Assembly (NCBI GenBank): GCA_963578705.1
Contig: CAUZDT010000013.1
Location: 1 to 26,435 of the forward strand
Direction of reading: 5' to 3'
DNA length: 26,435 nucleotides
From: UBA8886 sp963578705
Lineage (GTDB): Archaea; Thermoplasmatota; Poseidoniia; MGIII; CG-Epi1
Shown: positions 21,914-26,435 of the stretch, piece by piece
Numbering within the stretch: position 1 is the stretch's first letter
How the letters are laid out: each line of letters begins with the position of its first letter
The notes under the pieces: model-generated
The model's database searches: none
What the model saw: only the letters and a program-made list of their open reading frames with translations
What the model was told of the DNA's origin: nothing
Translations under genes and position numbers: made by a program

Positions 21914-24574
21914 CCTGAACGGCGAACAGGAGACGTAGTCCATCCCGGCCGCGTGGCAGAAGGCGACCGACGCGGGGTCGCCCCCGTGCTCGCCGCAGAT
22001 GCCGATTTTCAGGTCCGGGCGGGTCGCGCGGCCGCGCTCGATGCCAATCGTTACCAGCTCGCCCACGCCTTCGTCGAGCGTCGCGAACGGGTCGGCGGGC
22101 AGGATACCCTTGCCAACGTATTCGGGCAGGAAGCCGCCGCTGTCGTCGCGGCTGAAGCCGAAAGTCATCTGCGTCAGGTCGTTGGTGCCGTAGGAAAAGA
22201 ACTCGGCCGTCTCGGCAATCCTGCCGGCGACGAGCGTCGCGCGCGGAATCTCGATCATGGTCCCCACCAGGTAGTCCAGCTTGCAGCCGTGCTCCACCTC
22301 GACCGCGTCGGCGACGCGCCGCACGAGCTGGTCCTGGTGGGTGAACTCCGCCTCAGCGGCGGTCAGCGGGACCATGATTTCCGGCAGCGCCGCAACACCC
22401 TCCGCCTGTAGCTCCGCTGCGGCGACCAGCACGGCCTTCGCCTGCAGCTCGGTGATTTCGGGGTAGGTAACTCCCAGCCTCACGCCGCGGTGCCCCATCA
22501 TGGGGTTGGTCTCGCGCAACTGCTCGGCGCGTCGCGCCAGCTCGGCGCCGTCGATGCCTAAGGCATCGGCGAGTTGCGCCTGCCCTTTCGGCTCGTGCGG
22601 GATGAACTCGTGCAGCGGCGGGTCCATCAAGCGGATGGTTACCGGCAGTCCCGCCATCGTGCGCAGCGTCTCGCGGATGTCGTCCTTCATGTGCGGGTAG
22701 AGCTCGTCGAGAGCCGACTGGCGTTCTTCGCGCGAGCCGGCCATTATCATCTTGCGCAGGTGGAACAGCGGCTCCTCAGAGCCTTCACCATAGAACATGT
22801 GCTCGATGCGGAACAGTCCGATACCCTCTGCGCCGAAATCGAGTGCGCGTTGCGCGTCGGCCGGCGTGTCGGCGTTGGTGCGCACCTTCAGCTTGCGATG
22901 CTGGTCGCAGAGCGATAGGAAATGAGTCATGTATTCGCTCGAAGCGTCGGTCTCGATTAGCGGCAGTTCCCCCTCGTAGACCTTGCCGATGGTGCCGTTG
23001 AGCGTCACCAGGTCGCCCTCGGCGACGGTGTGGCCCCCAACAGAGAATCGCCTGGTGGGGGCGTCTATTTCCAGCTCGCCCGCGCCGACGATACAGCACA
23101 TGCCCCAGCCACGCGCGACCAGCGCCGCGTGCGAAGTCATCCCGCCTCGGGCGGTCAGGATTGCGACTGCGGCGCGCATCCCGGCAACGTCCTCCGGGTT
23201 GGTCTCCTCGCGCACCAACACCACCTGCTCACCACGGCCGGCCCACTCGACCGCGTCATCGGCGGTGAATACCACCCGCCCGGTCGCACCGCCCGGGCCG
23301 GCCGGCAGGCCGCTCGCGAGCAGCGTCGCCACTTTCTCGGCGTCGGGGTCGACGATGGGGTGCAGCAGCTCATCCAGCTGCGACGGCATGACGCGCATGA
23401 CTGCCTCCGCGGCCGAAATCTTCCCCGCCTGTTCCATCTCGGCCGCCATCCGCACCGCGGCGGGGCCGTTGCGCTTACCGATGCGGCACTGCAGCATCCA
23501 CAACCGGCCGGACTGGATGGTAAACTCGATGTCGAGCATATCGTGGTAATGCTCCTCGAGCGAGCGCTGGATTTCGTCCAGCTCCCCGTAGGGGGCGGGA
23601 TGCACATCCTCCAGGCTGGGCAGGTCGCCCGAATACTCGGTGCGGCTGTGGCTGTTGAGCGGATTGGGGGTGCGGATGCCGGCGACGACGTCCTCGCCCT
23701 GCGCCTGCGGTAGCCATTCGCCGTAGAAGGCGTTCTCACCGGTGGCGGGGTTACGGGTGAACGCAACGCCGGTCGCCGAGTCTTCGCCAAGGTTGCCGTA
23801 AACCATCGCCTGCACGTTGACCGCGGTGCCCCACTCTTCGGGCAGCCCCTCGATTTGCCGGTAGGCGATGGCGCGCTTTCCGTTCCACGACAGGAATACG
23901 GCGGTAATCGCGCCCCAGAGCTGCTCCCAAGGGTCCTCCGGGAACTCTTCCCCAATAACTTCCAGGACTTTGGCCCGGTATGTAACTACGAGTAACTTCA
24001 AGTCGTCTGCCGAAAGGTCAGTATCCTCGGTGACGCCACGCTTTTCCTTCAGGTTTTCCAGCTCGTGCTCCAGCTGCGCCCGGATGCCCTTGCCCTCCTC
24101 GGGCTTGATTCCGGCCGCCTTTTCCATCACGACGTCGGAATACATCTGGATTAGCCGCCGCTGCGCGTCATAGACGAAGCGCGCGTCGCCGCTCTCCGCA
24201 ATCAGCCCTTCGCGTGTCTCGTCGTTAAGGCCAACGTTGAGCACCGTCTCCATCATCCCCGGCATCGACGCGCGGGCGCCGGAACGCACCGAGACCAGCA
24301 GTGGCCGTGCGGGGTCGCCGAACTTCAGCCCGAGCTCCGCCTCGAGCGCTTCGAGCGCCTTGCGTACGCTGCCGTCGAGCGCCTCGGGGTAGGTGCGGTC
24401 GTGGTCGTTGAACCAGTTGCAGACCTCGGTCGTAATCGTAAAGCCGGGCGGGACTGGGATTCCCAGCGCCGCCATCTCGGCCAGGTTAGCGCCCTTGCCG
24501 CCGAGCAGGTTCTTCATCTTCGCGTCGCCGTCGGCGGTGCCGTCGCCGAACGAGTATACTGTCTTATCCTTCAT
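21866..24574 (-). CDS. ppdK: Pyruvate, phosphate dikinase
   Basis: This 902-residue PPDK interconverts pyruvate, ATP and phosphate with PEP, AMP and diphosphate, linking glycolysis and gluconeogenesis. The N-terminal ATP-grasp domain starts YSFGDGTADGDAKMKNLLGGK and has SVRSGARASMPGMMETVLN. The swivelling phospho-His domain has LTARGGMTSHAALVARGWG with catalytic H482. The C-terminal PEP/pyruvate barrel carries LFRIEHMF, GTNDLTQMTFGFSRDD and IGICGEHGGDP with catalytic C860. It ends CSPFRVPIARLAAAQ and a short tail. The length and the GARASMPGMM motif separate it from PEP synthase. A TATA-like box at 24600-24608 supports the ATG at 24574. The 3' end exists in a second copy at 19953-20001. Confidence 0.97.
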   Translation of the reverse strand: MKDKTVYSFGDGTADGDAKMKNLLGGKGANLAEMAALGIPVPPGFTITTEVCNWFNDHDRTYPEALDGSVRKALEALEAELGLKFGDPARPLLVSVRSGARASMPGMMETVLNVGLNDETREGLIAESGDARFVYDAQRRLIQMYSDVVMEKAAGIKPEEGKGIRAQLEHELENLKEKRGVTEDTDLSADDLKLLVVTYRAKVLEVIGEEFPEDPWEQLWGAITAVFLSWNGKRAIAYRQIEGLPEEWGTAVNVQAMVYGNLGEDSATGVAFTRNPATGENAFYGEWLPQAQGEDVVAGIRTPNPLNSHSRTEYSGDLPSLEDVHPAPYGELDEIQRSLEEHYHDMLDIEFTIQSGRLWMLQCRIGKRNGPAAVRMAAEMEQAGKISAAEAVMRVMPSQLDELLHPIVDPDAEKVATLLASGLPAGPGGATGRVVFTADDAVEWAGRGEQVVLVREETNPEDVAGMRAAVAILTARGGMTSHAALVARGWGMCCIVGAGELEIDAPTRRFSVGGHTVAEGDLVTLNGTIGKVYEGELPLIETDASSEYMTHFLSLCDQHRKLKVRTNADTPADAQRALDFGAEGIGLFRIEHMFYGEGSEEPLFHLRKMIMAGSREERQSALDELYPHMKDDIRETLRTMAGLPVTIRLMDPPLHEFIPHEPKGQAQLADALGIDGAELARRAEQLRETNPMMGHRGVRLGVTYPEITELQAKAVLVAAAELQAEGVAALPEIMVPLTAAEAEFTHQDQLVRRVADAVEVEHGCKLDYLVGTMIEIPRATLVAGRIAETAEFFSYGTNDLTQMTFGFSRDDSGGFLPEYVGKGILPADPFATLDEGVGELVTIGIERGRATRPDLKIGICGEHGGDPASVAFCHAAGMDYVSCSPFRVPIARLAAAQAVLSE

Positions 24575-24599
24575 ACGCCTCGATGGCGCAGTCGACCCC

Positions 24600-24608
24600 C
24601 ATAAAAGG
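24600..24608 (-). promoter_or_regulatory. TATA box for ppdK
   Basis: The minus strand reads CCTTTTATG, centred about 30 bases before the ATG at 24574, in the short gap after the stop of the helical unknown gene at 24611. PPDK can thus be transcribed independently of the operon upstream. Confidence 0.5.
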
Positions 24609-24610
24609 AT

Positions 24611-25006
24611 TTATTCTTTCAGAGCGGCAACCGGGTCGTGAAGCGTCCCAAGCAGCGGCCAGCCGGTCCAGAGCAGCAGCTCATCCAGCTCGAGCAGCAG
24701 CCGGTAGAGCAGGTCATACCCCTCGACCGCGCGGTCAACCAAGCAGGGGTCGCAGTCGTCGCCCAGCCACTCCGCCAGCCGCTCCGCGCCCGCCAGCTTG
24801 AGCGCCCCGGCCACGCGAGCGACCGCTGCGAGCCGGCCGCGCAGAAGGAGCAGGAAGGGCTTGCTGTCGCGCAGCGCCAGCGTGATTTCGCTGATGCGCG
24901 TTGGCGGCTCGCCGTCGAAAAGCGCCGCGAAGTCCTGCTCGCCCAGGCTCTCGCGCGCCAGCCGCAGCAGCAGCTCCAGCACCTGCTGCTGCTGCGCCGG
25001 CTTCAC
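24611..25006 (-). CDS. Leu/Ala-rich helical protein of unknown function
   Basis: This 131-residue protein starts at a GTG that overlaps the stop of the DUF2240 gene (GTGA at 25003-25006), showing translational coupling. It appears entirely alpha-helical: QQQQVLELLLRLARESLG at the N-terminus, a middle part with SKPFLLLLRGRLAAVARVAG, and LLYRLLLELDELLLW near the end. There is no clear signal peptide and the hydrophobic runs are broken by charges, so it is more likely a soluble helical bundle than a membrane protein. I do not recognise the family. It likely works with the DUF2240 protein, given the overlap. Confidence 0.68.
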   Translation of the reverse strand: MKPAQQQQVLELLLRLARESLGEQDFAALFDGEPPTRISEITLALRDSKPFLLLLRGRLAAVARVAGALKLAGAERLAEWLGDDCDPCLVDRAVEGYDLLYRLLLELDELLLWTGWPLLGTLHDPVAALKE

Positions 25007-25515
25007 GCACCCTCCAGCAGATTCTGTAGCCGCGCCTCGTCCAGGAACGGCGCGACGTCGACGCCCGCGTCGGCCGCCAGCAGCAGCGCCTCGGTCGCGG
25101 GGCGGATGCCGTAATGCGCCTTCTGCCGCCGGTTAACCTTGCGGATGATTTCGCGCTGCGAATCGCCGGTCGCCTCCGCGACCGCAGCGACGACGCGGTG
25201 GAACAGGTCGGGCGCCGCTTGGGCGGGCGGTGTCGTGTCCACCGCGGGCGGTGTTGCAGCGGCGGGCTCCTCGGCAGGCGCGATGTCCGCCTCCGCCTTG
25301 GCCGGCGGCTCGTCCTCCGCTTCCCCGACGAGCCGCAACTGCTCGCCCTCCGGCTCGAGCAGCCCGCTCGCGAGAGCCGCCTCGATGGCGTCGGCGGCAG
25401 CGGTGGGCGACATCAGGTGCAGCGAGAACGCCAGTTCCTGCACCAGTTCCTCACGGCGCAGCTTCGCAGCACCACGGGAGCGAAAGGCGGCGGTGACCAG
25501 CTCGGGCTTAGCCAA
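25003..25515 (-). CDS. DUF2240-family protein with C-terminal extension
   Basis: The first 65 or so residues (VTAAFRSRGAAKLRREELVQ, then FSLHLMSPTAAADAIEAALA and SGLLEPEGEQLRL) match the archaeal DUF2240 pattern of a winged-helix-like domain. An Ala/Pro/Glu-rich linker follows (about residues 66-105), then a helical C-terminal domain (HRVVAAVAEATGDSQREIIR, then VNRRQKAHYGIRPATEALLL). The start is uncertain: the TTG at 25515 overlaps the stop of the upstream gene by eight bases and fits the packed operon, while ATGs at 25548 and 25572 would add 11 or 19 residues inside that gene. The function of DUF2240 is unknown; the fold suggests nucleic-acid or protein binding. Confidence 0.75.
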   Translation of the reverse strand: MAKPELVTAAFRSRGAAKLRREELVQELAFSLHLMSPTAAADAIEAALASGLLEPEGEQLRLVGEAEDEPPAKAEADIAPAEEPAAATPPAVDTTPPAQAAPDLFHRVVAAVAEATGDSQREIIRKVNRRQKAHYGIRPATEALLLAADAGVDVAPFLDEARLQNLLEGA

Positions 25516-26080
25516 GGCGGAATACCTCGCTGGCCCAGTTCGGTGCATGACCGTCAGCAAACATCGCAACATCGAGTCGCACGCTGCCGGCGAGCCCGGC
25601 CGGGATGAAGGGGAAACTGCCGTCGAGGCTGTTGACCATCACGCGCGGGATGTTGCGGCGCAGCAACTGGCGCAGCAGTTCGACGATATCGCCCTGGAAA
25701 TCGCCGTGCGCGGCGACCGGTTCGCCCGCCCAGTCGAAGCTCACCAGCTCCAGTTCGGCGTACGCCAGCGCTTCGTCAAACTCGCGCCAGCCGCGCAGCG
25801 AACGCAGCGGCACGATGACGCTGCCGCGGTCGGCCATGATGGCGTCAATCACGTCCTCGCCCCATGCCATCCCCGAGTCAACCAGCGTCTCGCGCTTCGG
25901 GTTCAGCGGCAGCGGTCCCGGCGCGGGGCGGTTCTTCAGGATGCCGCGCAGGTCCCACACCAGCAGCGGCCCCTCGCCATCGAACTCTAGCGGCCCGTCG
26001 GCACGGCCGGTCACCAGCCGCTCGCCGTTCCACGCGACGCTGACGCGCCTGTCATTGAGGTACGCTACTGATTCCGCCAC
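25508..26080 (-). CDS. HisA/HisF-like TIM-barrel protein (tentative)
   Basis: This 190-residue protein begins at a GTG at 26080. The order LLVWDLRGIL, LVDSGMAWGEDVIDAI, GSVIVPLRSLRGWREFDEAL, ELVSFDWAGEPVA and IPRVMVNSLDGSFPF resembles the strand-and-loop order of archaeal HisA-related proteins ('DLD.I', 'VDaGv', 'vvGsEtL', 'SlD.r.G', 'ivlDl..vG'). It is shorter than true HisA and lacks its complete phosphate-binding loops, so it is not assigned to histidine synthesis. A TATA-like box at 26101-26108 lies about 25 bases upstream. It heads the three-gene operon with DUF2240 and the helical unknown. If the HisA resemblance is coincidental, it is simply an archaeal protein of unknown function. Confidence 0.62.
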   Translation of the reverse strand: MAESVAYLNDRRVSVAWNGERLVTGRADGPLEFDGEGPLLVWDLRGILKNRPAPGPLPLNPKRETLVDSGMAWGEDVIDAIMADRGSVIVPLRSLRGWREFDEALAYAELELVSFDWAGEPVAAHGDFQGDIVELLRQLLRRNIPRVMVNSLDGSFPFIPAGLAGSVRLDVAMFADGHAPNWASEVFRLG

Positions 26081-26100
26081 GACGGGCGAGCGCTGCGGCT

Positions 26101-26108
26101 GATTTAGG
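26101..26108 (-). promoter_or_regulatory. TATA-like box for the HisA-like/DUF2240 operon
   Basis: The minus strand reads CCTAAATC, centred about 25 bases before the GTG at 26080, again fitting a leaderless start. Confidence 0.42.
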
Positions 26109-26135
26109 TTTGCGCGGGATGCGAGGTCAGTTACC

Positions 26136-26435
26136 TCAAACCTGTGAGGCCAGCTCGTTTCTCCGTTTCCGGTAATTCATCCCGACAATTAGGATTACCG
26201 AAAGCACCGGCATCAGCAGTGTCGAGAATTCGGGGATTGCGGCAGGAGATGTGTAGTCCCCAAGCGATGCAAGGGGCTCTGGGTCTCGTGTGCTCTCCCA
26301 AGTGCTGCCAAAAGCTTCGTCATTTGTATCATGGGTCACTGCCTTCAAAAAATCGTTACCGCCCACCAGTGCGAAGGTATCTGAATGTTTAGCCACGAAA
26401 GCAATATGTTCCTGATTACTGGTGGCGACGACGCG
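26136..26435 (-). CDS. Surface protein with PEF-CTERM sorting tail (C-terminal part, cut by window edge)
   Basis: The frame is open from the right edge to a TGA at 26136 (99 residues). The end is the diagnostic part: AIPEFSTLLMP, then a hydrophobic helix (VLSVILIVGM) and a basic cluster (NYRKRRNE). This is a PEF-CTERM tripartite signal, recognised by archaeosortase-type enzymes that cut and anchor surface proteins. The preceding residues (HIAFVAKHSDTFALVGGNDF) are hydrophilic and presumably extracellular. A GTG at 26396 lies in frame, but sequence before it (RVVATSNQEHIAF) reads on smoothly, so the gene very probably continues beyond the window. Base composition here is clearly lower in GC than in the neighbouring genes, as is common for surface proteins. 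Confidence 0.78.
   Translation of the reverse strand, partial: RVVATSNQEHIAFVAKHSDTFALVGGNDFLKAVTHDTNDEAFGSTWESTRDPEPLASLGDYTSPAAIPEFSTLLMPVLSVILIVGMNYRKRRNELASQV

Noticed and set aside
26134..26149. CCTCA...TGAGG inverted repeat at the end of the PEF-CTERM gene, possible terminator
   Set aside because: The stem is only five base pairs with a six-base loop and no T-run follows on the minus strand.

Overview
The window reads as archaeal, most likely a GC-rich marine Thermoplasmatota lineage (Marine Group II/III-like); that placement is inference from gene content, not from a marker search. Archaeal signs are ABCE1/Rli1, a DUF2240 protein, two geranylgeranyl-reductase-type flavoproteins with a ferredoxin, a TadA-type ATPase with two T2SSF membrane proteins, a PEF-CTERM surface-protein tail, and short A/T-rich boxes centred about 25-30 bases before many starts, as expected for TATA promoters driving leaderless mRNAs. 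Genes are packed, with many ATGA, GTGA or TGATG overlaps. No tRNA, rRNA, CRISPR array or transposase was found.

Layout. Positions 1-2162 (minus): ABCE1, then the start of an RND/MMPL exporter running off the left edge. Positions 2237-8746 (plus): a RusA-like nuclease, folD, and a molybdenum cofactor (MoCo) cluster of moaA, mobA, an AEC permease, moaE, moaC, moaB/mog, and moeA behind its own promoter. Positions 8743-11536 (minus): geranylgeranyl reductase, a moeB/moeZ-rhodanese protein and moaD, ending tail to tail with moeA. Positions 11618-15580 (plus): a ferredoxin with a MORN/YwqK-like N-terminus, a second reductase-like flavoprotein, a 65-residue membrane protein, and mitochondrial-type aconitase. 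Positions 15577-19134 (minus): two T2SSF proteins, a TadA/CpaF-like ATPase and purM in one overlapping operon. Positions 19250-20055 (minus): a Frag1/DRAM-like membrane protein preceded by a 33-codon ORF. Positions 20132-21829 (plus): an asparagine-synthase-like protein without the glutaminase cysteine. Positions 21866-26080 (minus): pyruvate phosphate dikinase, preceded by a three-gene operon of poorly known proteins (HisA-like, DUF2240, helical unknown). Positions 26136-26435 (minus): the C-terminus of a PEF-CTERM surface protein.

How the genes fit together. moaA, moaC, moaD, moaE, moaB, moeA, mobA and the MoaD-activating moeZ make an essentially complete route from GTP to a guanylylated molybdenum cofactor, although no molybdoenzyme lies in the window. 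The ferredoxin between two reductase-type genes fits electron supply for saturating archaeal isoprenoid lipids. PPDK and aconitase are central carbon genes.

The most unusual observation is a 49-base direct repeat of the 3' end of the PPDK gene (21865-21913), found again at 19953-20001 on the other side of the asparagine-synthase-like gene. Four of the five differences are synonymous and the fifth is Arg/Lys. The second copy is the end of the 33-codon ORF, whose stop overlaps the start of the Frag1-like gene. It looks like the footprint of an insertion into the 3' end of PPDK, or of recombination with a relative's PPDK, that left a translated remnant.
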